Counted from the first letter of the stretch, positions 1 to 7,506 are shown. The stretch is DNA of 11,309 bases from 13-1-40CM-70-15 sp964641215 (GCA_964641215.1 CAZXKD010000089.1:1-11309); one strand, 5' to 3'. A program made the numbers and translations. The notes: generated by a model from the sequence alone, not told the origin.

Positions 1-480
1 AGCCGGCTGCAGGAGGGCGACCCCGAAGATTGGGACCGGATGATCGACACCAATCTGAAAGGTCTGCTCAACGTCACCCGGGCGATCCTCCCTCACATGA
101 TCGCGCGCGGCCGCGGGCACGTCGTGAACCTCGGCAGCACCGCGGGCCATCTCACCTACCCCATGGGCAACGTGTACAACGCCACCAAGTTCGGGGTCCG
201 GGCGCTCAGCGAAGCGATGAACCTGGACGTCGCCGGGACGCCGATCCGGGTCTCGAGCATCGATCCCGGGTACGTCGAGACGGAGTTCTCCGAAGTCCGG
301 TTCCACGGCGACCGCGAGCGGGCGACGGCGGTCTACAAGGGGTTCACCCCCCTCTCGGCCGATGACGTGGCCGACGTGATCGCCTACGTGGTCGGCCTGC
401 CCGACCACGTCAACATCCTCGACTGCATCGTCGTCCCGACCGCGCAGCGCAACGTCTACGTGGTGGACCGCAAGGGCTAG
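1..480 (+). CDS. Short-chain dehydrogenase/reductase, 5'-truncated by the window edge
   Basis: C-terminal part of a classical SDR oxidoreductase (NAD(P)-dependent oxidation/reduction of hydroxyl or keto groups; cytosolic). The frame is open from base 1 and ends with TAG at 478-480; about 159 residues are visible of a usual ~250, so the Rossmann GxxxGxG nucleotide-binding motif lies outside the window. Visible hallmarks: the IDTNLKG helix segment (Asn of the active-site tetrad), NLGSTAG with the catalytic Ser, YNATK with catalytic Tyr and Lys exactly 13 residues after that Ser, and DPGYVETEF after the active site, as in the YdfG/serine 3-dehydrogenase subgroup. Resemblance to YdfG (3-hydroxy acid dehydrogenase) is by pattern only; the substrate cannot be read from sequence. 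It converges on the lipoprotein gene, and the two TAG stops share the palindrome CTAG at 477-480. Confidence 0.93.
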   Translation, partial: SRLQEGDPEDWDRMIDTNLKGLLNVTRAILPHMIARGRGHVVNLGSTAGHLTYPMGNVYNATKFGVRALSEAMNLDVAGTPIRVSSIDPGYVETEFSEVRFHGDRERATAVYKGFTPLSADDVADVIAYVVGLPDHVNILDCIVVPTAQRNVYVVDRKG

Positions 481-1013
481 CGGCGCTGGATCATCCGCGC
501 CCGCATGATGGAGTCGCCGGCCGCTTGGGCGCGGTCGGAGTCCCACTGGTAATTCAGCATCAGACAGGGCGCGGGGTTGCTGCGCGAGCGCCGGGCGCAA
601 TCAGCCAGCTCCCGGGTGTGCCTGGCCTTGGTCCGGTCCCACACCGAGTCCGTCGCCTGCTTGGCGTGGGCGTCCGACCATCCGGCGAGCGTCAGACATT
701 GCGCCATCTCGTGCCCCTTGCACCGCTCCACGTCGCGGCGGTGCGCCGCAGCCTCGATTGTCCATACGGAATCCTCTTGGCGGGCGCGCGTACTGTCCGT
801 CGCCCGCTGGTAGGTGCGCGCGGCGGCTGTGGCCTCGGCGGGCTTCCAGTCGTGCAGTCGCACCAGGCACTCCGCCGCGCCGGCGACATCGACGCTGATG
901 GCGGTGCACGTCTTGACCTCTTGCTGCCGGACCAGTTCCCGGGGCGTTCGATGGCAGGCCGTGATGGCGGTGGCGCCGAGGAGGAGGAGACGGCAGGCGA
1001 CGGACCAGCGCAT
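477..1013 (-). CDS. Small lipoprotein with three Cys/Trp repeats, function unknown
   Basis: 178-residue protein I do not recognise. The N-terminus is a lipoprotein signal: basic MRW start, hydrophobic LLLLGATA stretch and lipobox ITAC with the lipidated Cys at residue 20, so it should be membrane-anchored in the periplasm. The mature part contains three copies of a pattern C-x(7-12)-C-L-x-L-x(2-3)-W followed by a (A/T/G)-D-S helix: Cys36/Cys49/Trp56, Cys98/Cys106/Trp112 and Cys139/Cys150/Trp157, with DS at 73-74, 122-123 and 167-168. Each pair of Cys could form a disulfide, giving a small-repeat helical fold rich in Ala, Arg and Asp. The start is supported by GGAGG at 1019-1023, five bases before ATG. 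It lies 28 bases downstream of the CPBP protease on the same strand, so the two probably form an operon. Confidence 0.82.
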   Translation of the reverse strand: MRWSVACRLLLLGATAITACHRTPRELVRQQEVKTCTAISVDVAGAAECLVRLHDWKPAEATAAARTYQRATDSTRARQEDSVWTIEAAAHRRDVERCKGHEMAQCLTLAGWSDAHAKQATDSVWDRTKARHTRELADCARRSRSNPAPCLMLNYQWDSDRAQAAGDSIMRARMIQRR

Positions 1014-1041
1014 GACAACCTCCGATCGGGCGCGTGTAGGG

Positions 1042-1815
1042 TCAGACGACCAGCAGAAATGTGTCGTACAGCGCGTGCGTCCAGGCCGTGATCCCGAAGC
1101 CGCGCAGCAGGTACAGCGCGCTGAAGAAGATCCCGGCGATCATCCGGTACGAGAACGAGTATAGCGTCAACCGGTCCCCGTAGGGGCCGATATAATGGAA
1201 TGCCGAGAAAATAGCAGCGCCGAGCAGGGTAGCGAAGATGCCGGCGGGCCGCGGGTGCCAGCCCAGCAGGGCCTTCGCCCCCCAGGCGAGCAGAGCCACC
1301 AACACCACCCGGAACAGGAGCTCTTCGTACAGGCCGGCGCCGAGCGACAGCATCAACCGTGACCACCACCCCACGCCCTCGACCCGGGGGAGCGCGAGCG
1401 GCGGCGCCCCGCCCAGCAGGGCGGTGGTGACACGGGCCACCACGCCGCCGAACAACAGGGCGAGCAGCGTCGCCTCCCCCAGCATCCCGGCGAACACGCC
1501 GGGGCGCAGGCGGGCCCCCCCCCCCGGGTGGCGTTGCAGATCGCGGATCACCAACCAGAGCCCGAACCCGGTGAGGCAGGCGAGAAACAGCAGCGGGCCC
1601 CACCGGCCGGCCAACCAGACGAACAGGCTCTCCAGGATCACGTCCGCACCGTTGCGCAGCTGCCCGGTCCCCTGCGGGCCGGGCGGCTGCAGGGCCGCGA
1701 GCACCTGGTAAAACACCAGCAGGGGCAGCGCGAAGAGCAGGCTGTAACGTGCCGCCCGGCTCGCCTGCCAATACGAGCGCGGCAGCGCCATCACGTCGCG
1801 GGAGGGGGAGGCCAT
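1042..1815 (-). CDS. CPBP-family intramembrane glutamic/metalloprotease
   Basis: Integral membrane protein of 257 residues of the CPBP (CAAX protease and bacteriocin-processing, 'Abi') family. Visible catalytic motifs: EELLFR (Glu164-Glu165, Arg169), FSAFH (Phe203, His207) and HALYD (His247, Asp251), the EExxxR / FxxxH / HxxxN-or-D triad of the Rce1-like fold. Hydrophobic segments at about residues 22-42, 60-90, 105-135, 150-180, 190-208 and 220-240 give around six to eight membrane helices. Bacterial members cleave membrane proteins or peptides, or protect against bacteriocins; the substrate here is unknown. ATG at 1815 is used; an alternative ATG at 1793 would drop eight residues, and neither has a clear Shine-Dalgarno. 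It heads the probable operon with the repeat lipoprotein and is divergent from the Omp85-like gene. Confidence 0.88.
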   Translation of the reverse strand: MASPSRDVMALPRSYWQASRAARYSLLFALPLLVFYQVLAALQPPGPQGTGQLRNGADVILESLFVWLAGRWGPLLFLACLTGFGLWLVIRDLQRHPGGGARLRPGVFAGMLGEATLLALLFGGVVARVTTALLGGAPPLALPRVEGVGWWSRLMLSLGAGLYEELLFRVVLVALLAWGAKALLGWHPRPAGIFATLLGAAIFSAFHYIGPYGDRLTLYSFSYRMIAGIFFSALYLLRGFGITAWTHALYDTFLLVV

Positions 1816-1898
1816 CGGTCGCTGCGGAAACGAAACCTGTTCGGGGTCGTTGCGTAAGTACGCCGGGCCCTCCTTCCCAGTTCCGGGGTATAGCCGCT

Positions 1899-4064
1899 GT
1901 GCTCCTCCTCCTGGCGATCCTCGCGCTGCAGACCCAGGCCGATTCCAGCAACGCCTATCTCGATCCGGGGGCGCGTGATCTGGTGCGCCGGGCCCGCGAG
2001 CGTCATACCATCGCCACCGCGGCGATCACCGGGTACCGCGCGCTCGTGCAGGAGCGCATTTCTCTGGGTCTGCGCGCCCTCCGGCGCGATCGCGTGTTCT
2101 ACCGACGCGAGCTGGCGGGGCGAATCGCCTGGCACCGCGACGGCCCGGACACCATCACCATGCTGGGCGCCCGCGAGGCCATTCCCGTCGTCTTTTCCAA
2201 GGCGACCGTCCCCGACGACCTGCACGCCGACGCGCCCGACCTGGCCTTCGATCCAGCAGACGAGCGCCTCGGCGTCGGTCCCAGCGACTCCGATTTCGTC
2301 TTCCACCCGCTCGCCCGTGGCAGCGAAGCGAACTACCGCTTCCAGTCCGGGGATACGACCGCGATCGGGTTGCCCGATGGCCACACCGTGCGCCTGGTCG
2401 AGCTCCGCGTCATTCCGCGACGCGACGAGTTCCGGCTGATGACCGGCTCGTTCTGGATCGATCTCGCGAGCGACGAGGTCGTGCGCGTGGTGTTCCGGCC
2501 GGCGCGGCCGTTCGATTTCGAGCGCGACGTGTCCGCGTCGGACCGCCGGGGCGGCGTCGAACACATCCCGGGGTTCTTGAAGCCGATCCGCGGCGACATC
2601 CGCTTCATCACGATCGAGTACGCGCTGTGGGAAAACCGCTGGTGGCTGCCGCGGCTGCTCGCGCTCGACGGCGTCGCTACCGCCGGCTCCTTCCTCAGCC
2701 TGCCGCTGCGGTTCGAGCGCGAGTACTCCGAGATGGAGGTGCAGGGGGACACGGGCGTCGTTGCCACGGACACGCTGCGCACTCCCTCCCCACACCACCG
2801 GCGCCGTCACCACCTCCGCGTCCGCCGCAAGGGGGGCACCACTGCGACGGCGGATACCGCGGCCGTCCGGGACTCCGCCGACGCGCGGGACTCGGTAGTT
2901 GTGGTGCTGCCGCTGGATACCCTCGCGCTCCTCACCAGCCCGCTCTTCCCCGCGTCGATTCTCAGCGAGGGCGAGTCCGTCCTCTCCGAGGGGGAGGCCC
3001 GGGACCTCGCCGCGCAGCTGCGCCTGCTGCCGCAGGCGCCGTGGCAGGCTCATGCGCCGAGCGTGAAGTTGGGCCTCGGTGGCGCGGGGTTGCTCCGCTA
3101 CAACCGGGTGGAAGCGCTGTCCGTGGGCGCGCGCTACCAGTCCGATTTCGGACGGCTGGGGGTAGACCTCACCGGTCGACTCGGCCTCGCCGATCGGCAG
3201 CCGAATGCCGAGGTCGGCGTCACACGAGAGACGCCGGACGTGAAATACCGCCTGGCGGGTTACCGGCGCCTCGCGGTCGCGAATCCCGCGACCCGGGCCT
3301 TGGGAGTCGGGAACTCGCTCGGCGCGCTGCTGCTCGGCCGAGACGACGGCGCCTACTACCGGGCCGCGGGGGCGGAGCTCCTGGTGGCGCCCGCGGCCAC
3401 CGCCCCCCAGTCCTCCTCCTGGCGCGTCTACGCCGAGCATCAGTGGGAGGCGGTCAAGGAGACGGACGCGAGCCTCGCCCATCTCGTGCGCGCGGCGCAC
3501 GTCTTTCCCGACAACGTGACGGCCCAGCGAGCCGACGAGGTGGGCATGGCGCTGACGCTGCGCGGCGCCAGTGGGGGAGGCGATCCGGTCGGCCGCCGCG
3601 TCGGCGCCGACCTCAGCATGGACGCCGCGGTGGGCACGTTCGCGTTCGCCCGCATCGCGCTCACGGCCCGCGCCGCCGCCCCGCTCCCCGCGCGGCTGGT
3701 CGGCGCCGCGGAAGTGGCCGCCGGCACTTCCGGCGGCACCGTGCCGCCACAGTTCGAGTGGTATCTCGGCGGCCCGGCGACGCTGCGTGGCTACCACGGG
3801 CTCGCGGCGGTGGGCGAAGCGTTCTGGCGCGGGCGCGTGGAGGTCGCCAACGCGTTCCCGGGCGCCCGCATCGCGGTGTTCTCCGACGCCGGCTGGGCCG
3901 GTCCGCGGGTGGACTTCGCGCGGGGACGCGCGCTCGTATCCGCGGGCGTAGGGGCCACCTTCTTCGACGGCCTGCTGCGCGTGGATCTCGCCCGCGCCCT
4001 GCGCGCGCCGGCTGGGGCGGTGGCGGGCTGGCGACTCGACTGCTACGTGGACGGTCTGTTGTAA
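1899..4064 (+). CDS. Outer membrane protein with Omp85/BamA-type C-terminal barrel
   Basis: About 721 residues. After a hydrophobic signal-like segment (VLLLLAILALQTQA), residues ~20-290 form a beta-rich region with a PRRDEFRLMTGSFWID stretch, reminiscent of the periplasmic domain of outer-membrane proteins that handle lipoprotein-like or carboxypeptidase-like folds. A His/Arg-rich linker (HHRRRHHLRVRRK, ~297-310) and a low-complexity segment lead to the C-terminal half, which reads as a beta barrel. That half contains LGGPATLRGY, the (L/V)RGY motif that plugs Omp85 barrels, then ELxxxFP-like VANAFPGARIAVFSDAGWAG, typical of the last strands. No POTRA repeats are evident. The start is uncertain: GTG 1899 has a weak GGGG upstream and leaves no basic residues before the hydrophobic core; ATG 1749 is in frame but would overlap the divergent CPBP gene by 67 bases. 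No other ATG/GTG/TTG lies between. Function (lipid or protein insertion/export) is inferred only from the barrel. Confidence 0.8.
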   Translation: MLLLLAILALQTQADSSNAYLDPGARDLVRRARERHTIATAAITGYRALVQERISLGLRALRRDRVFYRRELAGRIAWHRDGPDTITMLGAREAIPVVFSKATVPDDLHADAPDLAFDPADERLGVGPSDSDFVFHPLARGSEANYRFQSGDTTAIGLPDGHTVRLVELRVIPRRDEFRLMTGSFWIDLASDEVVRVVFRPARPFDFERDVSASDRRGGVEHIPGFLKPIRGDIRFITIEYALWENRWWLPRLLALDGVATAGSFLSLPLRFEREYSEMEVQGDTGVVATDTLRTPSPHHRRRHHLRVRRKGGTTATADTAAVRDSADARDSVVVVLPLDTLALLTSPLFPASILSEGESVLSEGEARDLAAQLRLLPQAPWQAHAPSVKLGLGGAGLLRYNRVEALSVGARYQSDFGRLGVDLTGRLGLADRQPNAEVGVTRETPDVKYRLAGYRRLAVANPATRALGVGNSLGALLLGRDDGAYYRAAGAELLVAPAATAPQSSSWRVYAEHQWEAVKETDASLAHLVRAAHVFPDNVTAQRADEVGMALTLRGASGGGDPVGRRVGADLSMDAAVGTFAFARIALTARAAAPLPARLVGAAEVAAGTSGGTVPPQFEWYLGGPATLRGYHGLAAVGEAFWRGRVEVANAFPGARIAVFSDAGWAGPRVDFARGRALVSAGVGATFFDGLLRVDLARALRAPAGAVAGWRLDCYVDGLL

Positions 4065-4122
4065 GCTGGCGGGGGCGGGCGGCAGGCCGTTACTTAGCGT
4101 CCATGCCTGACCGCTCCGCTTG

Positions 4123-5430
4123 ATGGCCGACCTCAAGCGCCAGCTCGGCCTGTTCGACGCCACGATGATCAACGTCGGCACGATCATCGCGTCGGCGATT
4201 TTCCTCGTTCCCAGCACCATCGCCCTCCAGCTGCAGGCCACGCTCCCCACGCTGTTGGTCTGGGTGGTCGGCGGGATCGTGTCGTTGCTCGGTGCCTTGT
4301 CCTTGGCCGAGCTCGGCGCGGCTCTCCCGCAGGCGGGCGGTGGGGTCGCCTATCTCACGCGCGCCTTTGGGCCGCTGTGGGGCTACCTCTATGGGTGGGC
4401 GAACGGGACTGTGATCAACCCGGCCTCGATCGCGGCGATCGCCGTCGCCTGCGCCAGCTACCTCTCGGTATTCGTCCCCCTGTCCGCGCCGGGCATCAAG
4501 GCCGTCGCGATCGCCTCGATACTCGGCCTGACGGTGTTGAACGCCATCGGCGTCCGGGCCGGCGCTCGAACACAGAACGTCCTGACCCTGACGAAAATCG
4601 GGATCGTCGTCGCCTTGATCGTGATCGCCTTCGCCCTGCCGGGCGGGACCGCCGCGAACTTCCAGCCGCTGTGGCCGTCCCAGCCCGTCTCGGGGCTGAT
4701 CGGGCCGTTCGGCGTCGCGATGGTGGCGGCCCTGTGGGCCTACGACGGCTGGGTCGAGGCGAGCTACGTGGGCGGCGAAGTGCGCGATCCGGGGCGGATC
4801 CTGCCGGGCGCCACCATCCTCGCGACGCTGATCGCCATAGCGCTGTACACCCTCATCACCGCGGCGTACGCCTACGTTCTCTCGCCCGGTAAGATGGCGG
4901 CGTCGCCGCTCGTAGCACGCGACGCGGCGAGCGTGACCCTCGGGGCCGCGGGCGTGCAGCTGGTCGCCGCCGCGATCATCATCTCCACGCTCGGCGCCAA
5001 CAACGGCATCGTGCTCACTTCGGCCCGGATTCCCTACGCCATGGCGCGGGACGGGCTGCTGCCGCGGTGGCTGGGGGCGGTGCATCCCCGGTTTCTGACG
5101 CCGATTCCCTCGCTGGTCGCGCAGGCCGCGATCGCTACCGCCCTGACGCTCAGCGGCGGGTACGATCAGCTCTTCACCTACGTGATCTTCACGGAGTTTC
5201 TGTTCTACGCGATGATGTGCGCGGCGGTGATCCGGCTGCGCGCCGCGGAGCCGGAGCTGGCCAGGCCCTACCGAGCCTGGGGATATCCGGTGACCCCGCT
5301 CGTTTTCATCGCGTTCGCCTCCTGGCTGGTAAAGAACACGGTCGTGGAACGACCGCGCGACGCGCTGGTGGGGGTCGTGATCCTGCTGCTGGGGCTGCCG
5401 GTCTACTGGGGAATGCGACGGCGCAGCTAA
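4123..5430 (+). CDS. APC-superfamily amino acid permease (LAT/SteT-like)
   Basis: 435-residue cytoplasmic-membrane transporter with about 12 hydrophobic helices and no signal peptide. Family marks: GLFDATMINVGTIIASAIFLVP in helix 1 (the substrate-binding loop, normally IGSGIF), LAELGAALPQAGG after helix 2, LWAYDGWVEASYVGGEVRDP (the LAT-type YDGWN...E.kNP block around helix 6-7) and NNGIVLTSARIPYAMARDG before the later helices. Such proteins exchange or import amino acids or related amines; the substrate is not deducible. Residues 23-25 are Ala-Ser-Ala where Gly-Ser-Gly is usual. ATG 4123 is preferred over an adjacent in-frame TTG at 4120; a seven-codon mini-ORF (4103-4123, MPDRSA) ends in TGA overlapping this ATG and may couple translation. 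It starts 58 bases after the Omp85-like gene, so co-transcription is possible. Confidence 0.92.
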   Translation: MADLKRQLGLFDATMINVGTIIASAIFLVPSTIALQLQATLPTLLVWVVGGIVSLLGALSLAELGAALPQAGGGVAYLTRAFGPLWGYLYGWANGTVINPASIAAIAVACASYLSVFVPLSAPGIKAVAIASILGLTVLNAIGVRAGARTQNVLTLTKIGIVVALIVIAFALPGGTAANFQPLWPSQPVSGLIGPFGVAMVAALWAYDGWVEASYVGGEVRDPGRILPGATILATLIAIALYTLITAAYAYVLSPGKMAASPLVARDAASVTLGAAGVQLVAAAIIISTLGANNGIVLTSARIPYAMARDGLLPRWLGAVHPRFLTPIPSLVAQAAIATALTLSGGYDQLFTYVIFTEFLFYAMMCAAVIRLRAAEPELARPYRAWGYPVTPLVFIAFASWLVKNTVVERPRDALVGVVILLLGLPVYWGMRRRS

Positions 5431-6608
5431 GGCCGTCGAGGCGCCGCTCCCCCCAGCAGATCCGCGAGGCCCATCGGAATCCGGGTGCCGAACACGTCGC
5501 GCCCGGAGACGGTGATCACCTGCGGGCGTTGACCGTAGGGCCCATCGCCGCCGCGCCCACCGGGGGCGCCCTTTTCGCCGGACGCGCCGTTCATCCCAGG
5601 CCTGTCACAATTGGCGACGGCGCCGTGACGACCCCCGGCCCCTCCGTCCCCGCCCGCGCCTCCCTCACCGCCCGGACCGCCGGGCGTGCGTGCGTCCACC
5701 AGTCCGGCGAGAAACGGTACCTCCGTCGGGACGATGATGGTGATCCGCCCGCCGCGCCCACCCGGTCCGCCATCCCCGCCGCGGCCCCCGGGGGAGCCAG
5801 GCCCGCCGTTGGATCCAGGGCACACGTCCGGCAACGGGGCATCCTGCCCCTTGGTGCCGGGTGAGCCGTTACGTCCCCGGCCGCCGCGACCGCCTCGCGA
5901 TTCGATAATGAGCCAGTCCCGGGGCGGGACGACGTTGGCGTCGGCGACCGTGTAAAACGGCAGCGCGTTGCTGATCTCGATCCCCGCCACCAGCAGGCGC
6001 TCGACGAATGGCGACCGCACGATCCCGAGTCTCACCGTCACATCGGGCCCATCGCCGCCCGCCCCACCGCGCTCGCCGGGCGCCCCTTCGAACCCGAAGG
6101 CATGAGGCAGGCAGGAGTACTCGGGCTCGATAGTGGTCGTGCCGACCACCGACGGCTTTTGCCGCAGGGCGGCGGTGAGGCGGAACCCGGTCGTCACGGT
6201 CACGAGGGGATCGCGCTCCGCCGTCCAGGCGCCGTTCTCGAGCGGCGTGGCCGCGGCGCTGGTGCGATCGAGGAACACGACGTGCAGTCGCGGCGGGTGA
6301 TCCTTGTCGTAGCGGCTCTCGAACGGCACCTGCGATCCATCGTTCAAGACCGCGGTGTAGGCGACGGGGAACGACTGGCCCGGGCATGCCTGGCTCGGGG
6401 CGTTGAGGCGAATCTCCCTGATCCGATCCACGAGCGCTGGGTCGGGCGCGAAGTCGGCGGGCGGGCCGTGGGCGCAACTACCGAGAACCGTAAGGACGAG
6501 AGGCGTCCAACAGAGGCGTCGAACACTTACGTCTAACGAAGTCGTGTTCGACGATTCCGTTCGACGTGTTTGTTCGACGTTGTTTTTCGACGTCTCGGAG
6601 ATGTTCAC
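5427..6608 (-). CDS. Collagen-like (Gly-X-Y) lipoprotein
   Basis: 393-residue secreted protein. An unusually long hydrophilic n-region (~30 residues) precedes hydrophobic WTPLVLTVLGSC, whose lipobox LGSC puts the lipidated Cys at 45. Residues ~50-170 form a non-repetitive, probably beta-rich domain with Cys75 and Cys166. Three Gly-X-Y blocks follow, at about 172-187, 239-288 and 310-360, rich in GGP, GGD, GGR, GAP and GEK triplets. They are separated by beta-like segments such as RITIIVP and VITVSGRDVF rather than forming one continuous collagen rod. Triplet richness in Pro, Glu, Lys and Arg is as in bacterial collagen-like proteins; trimer formation and surface exposure are inference. The GTG start is supported by GAGGGG at 6614-6619, five bases upstream. 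Its TAG shares bases with the TAA of the convergent permease (5427-5430). Function unknown; adhesion or envelope scaffold are plausible. Confidence 0.85.
   Translation of the reverse strand: MNISETSKNNVEQTRRTESSNTTSLDVSVRRLCWTPLVLTVLGSCAHGPPADFAPDPALVDRIREIRLNAPSQACPGQSFPVAYTAVLNDGSQVPFESRYDKDHPPRLHVVFLDRTSAAATPLENGAWTAERDPLVTVTTGFRLTAALRQKPSVVGTTTIEPEYSCLPHAFGFEGAPGERGGAGGDGPDVTVRLGIVRSPFVERLLVAGIEISNALPFYTVADANVVPPRDWLIIESRGGRGGRGRNGSPGTKGQDAPLPDVCPGSNGGPGSPGGRGGDGGPGGRGGRITIIVPTEVPFLAGLVDARTPGGPGGEGGAGGDGGAGGRHGAVANCDRPGMNGASGEKGAPGGRGGDGPYGQRPQVITVSGRDVFGTRIPMGLADLLGGAAPRRP
6547..6598. repeat. Four tandem 13-bp repeats beginning TTCGACG
   Basis: TTCGACG occurs at 6547, 6560, 6573 and 6586, an exact 13-bp period; the six trailing bases of each unit vary and are T/G-rich. 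An inverted copy (CGTCGAA) lies at 6517-6523. The repeats fall inside the first codons of the collagen-like lipoprotein, but 13 is not a multiple of three, so they encode no peptide repeat. They therefore look like a DNA-level (or mRNA-level) signal, for instance stacked protein-binding sites near the start codon, or an expanded simple repeat. Confidence 0.8.
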
Positions 6609-6613
6609 GGGTT

Positions 6614-6619
6614 CCCCTC
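6614..6619 (-). promoter_or_regulatory. Ribosome binding site GAGGGG fixing the GTG start of the collagen-like gene
   Basis: On the minus strand GAGGGG stands five bases before GTG at 6608. It supports this start even though it makes the signal peptide n-region unusually long; no other ATG, GTG or TTG start lies before the lipobox. Confidence 0.6.
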
Positions 6620-6695
6620 GGAGGGGGGGCCCGTCAACATGTGAAATCGGCGTCGTTCTGGCAACACAATCCCGCCCTCCGTACTATACGGCCAT

Positions 6696-7355
6696 ATGCG
6701 CGGCCCAGGGCTGGGCGTGTTCGAGACGATGCGAGTGCGCCAAGGCGCGATCCCGCTGCTGTCGCGGCACCTCGCGCGGCTGGTGCGCTCGCTTTCCGCC
6801 CTCGGCCTGCCGGCGCCGGATCGTGACCTCGATGCCTTCGTGGGTCCGTTCTCGGAGATGGATGAGGCCGTGCTGCGGCTCGAAGTGCGGGATGGCCGGG
6901 CCGCGGTCACGGTCCACGGGGTGCCCGGGGGTGGGTCGCCGGTGGTGATCACCGCGGCCACGCGGCACGTCGCGTACCCCGACAAGACCACCGACCGTGA
7001 CTGCTTTGAAGAAGCGGCGGCGGAAGCCGATCGTGCCGAGGCGGACGATGCGCTGTTGCTCACGGCCGACGGTTGGGTGGCCGAGGGGACGGACTGGAGT
7101 CTGTTCTGGTGGGAAGGGGAGCGTCTGCGGACGCCCGGGCTGGAGGTCGGCATCCTGCCGGGGGTCGGGCGGGCGCGGATCGTCGAGCTGGTGCGGGTGG
7201 AGGAAGGGCGCTGGCGCCGGGAGGCGCTGGAGGGTCGCAGCCTGTTTCTGAGCAGCGCGGTGCGGGGCGTGGTGCCGCTGGCCCGGCTCGACGGCGGGCC
7301 GGTGCCGCTGGACCAGCGGACGGCCGAGATTGCCCGAGCCTTTTGGCCTGATTAG
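6696..7355 (+). CDS. Class IV PLP aminotransferase, PabC-like (aminodeoxychorismate lyase or branched-chain/D-amino acid aminotransferase)
   Basis: 219-residue cytosolic fold-type IV PLP enzyme. GVFETMRVRQGAIPLLSRHLARL at the N-terminus is the family's GxFET...HlxRL block. Lys97 in YPDKTTDR is the expected Schiff-base lysine, followed by GWVAEGTDWSLFW (the G-x-v-x-E-x-t-x-s-N-l-F cofactor strand) and RTPGLEVGILPGVGR (phosphate-binding T-P...GilpGitR). PabC makes p-aminobenzoate from aminodeoxychorismate for folate; related enzymes transaminate branched-chain or D-amino acids, and these motifs do not separate them. No pabA/pabB is nearby. It is shorter than the usual ~270 residues because the N-terminal DRGxxYGDG strand is reduced to MRGPGLG; an in-frame stop at 6642 and the absence of other starts make ATG 6696 the only choice. 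No Shine-Dalgarno is visible. Confidence 0.85.
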   Translation: MRGPGLGVFETMRVRQGAIPLLSRHLARLVRSLSALGLPAPDRDLDAFVGPFSEMDEAVLRLEVRDGRAAVTVHGVPGGGSPVVITAATRHVAYPDKTTDRDCFEEAAAEADRAEADDALLLTADGWVAEGTDWSLFWWEGERLRTPGLEVGILPGVGRARIVELVRVEEGRWRREALEGRSLFLSSAVRGVVPLARLDGGPVPLDQRTAEIARAFWPD

Positions 7356-7361
7356 GTTTGC

Positions 7362-7412
7362 GCGTCTGGGCGTCTTTGCGCGTGTGCTAGGCGTCTAGGC
7401 GTCTCAGCGTCT
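7362..7412. repeat. Degenerate 8-bp tandem repeat (GCGTCTAG-like) before tRNA-His
   Basis: GCGTCT occurs at 7362, 7370, 7391, 7399 and 7407. The spacing is exactly 8 within each of the two runs, which a GCGCGTGT-containing stretch interrupts. The array fills the gap between the PabC-like gene and tRNA-His. Confidence 0.75.
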
Positions 7413-7420
7413 AGCAGCAT

Positions 7421-7495
7421 GGTGGCTGTAGCTCAATCGGTTAGAGCGCCGGACTGTGGCTCCGGAGGTTGCGGGTTCGATTCCCGTCAGCCACC
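7421..7495 (+). tRNA. tRNA-His (anticodon GTG)
   Basis: Complete cloverleaf. The acceptor stem GTGGCTG (7422-7428) pairs with CAGCCAC (7488-7494), with the extra 5' G at 7421 facing discriminator C at 7495, the identity mark of tRNA-His. The anticodon stem CCGGA/TCCGG encloses the loop CTGTGGC with anticodon GTG, and the T arm carries GGTTCGATTCC. No CCA is encoded; it must be added by nucleotidyltransferase. Confidence 0.96.
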
Positions 7496-7506
7496 CTCAC
7501 TACTGG

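Noticed and set aside
1749..1898. ATG 1749 as start of the Omp85-like gene
   Set aside because: It would put ~50 Pro/Arg-rich residues before the signal peptide and overlap the divergent CPBP coding start by 67 bases; kept only as an alternative to GTG 1899.
692..1951. 419-codon minus-strand ORF overlapping the lipoprotein and CPBP genes
   Set aside because: Out-of-frame shadow with Ala/Arg/Pro bias; the two real genes have motifs and a ribosome binding site.
1791..4250. 819-codon minus-strand ORF opposite the Omp85-like gene
   Set aside because: Low-complexity Arg/Gly/Glu-rich antisense translation typical of high-GC DNA, without recognisable domains.
4090..5085. 331-codon minus-strand ORF opposite the permease
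   Set aside because: Asp/Arg/Gly-rich antisense shadow of a clear 12-helix transporter.
6682..6698. TACTAT -10 box and leaderless start for the PabC-like gene
   Set aside because: No acceptable -35 at proper spacing; too weak to annotate.
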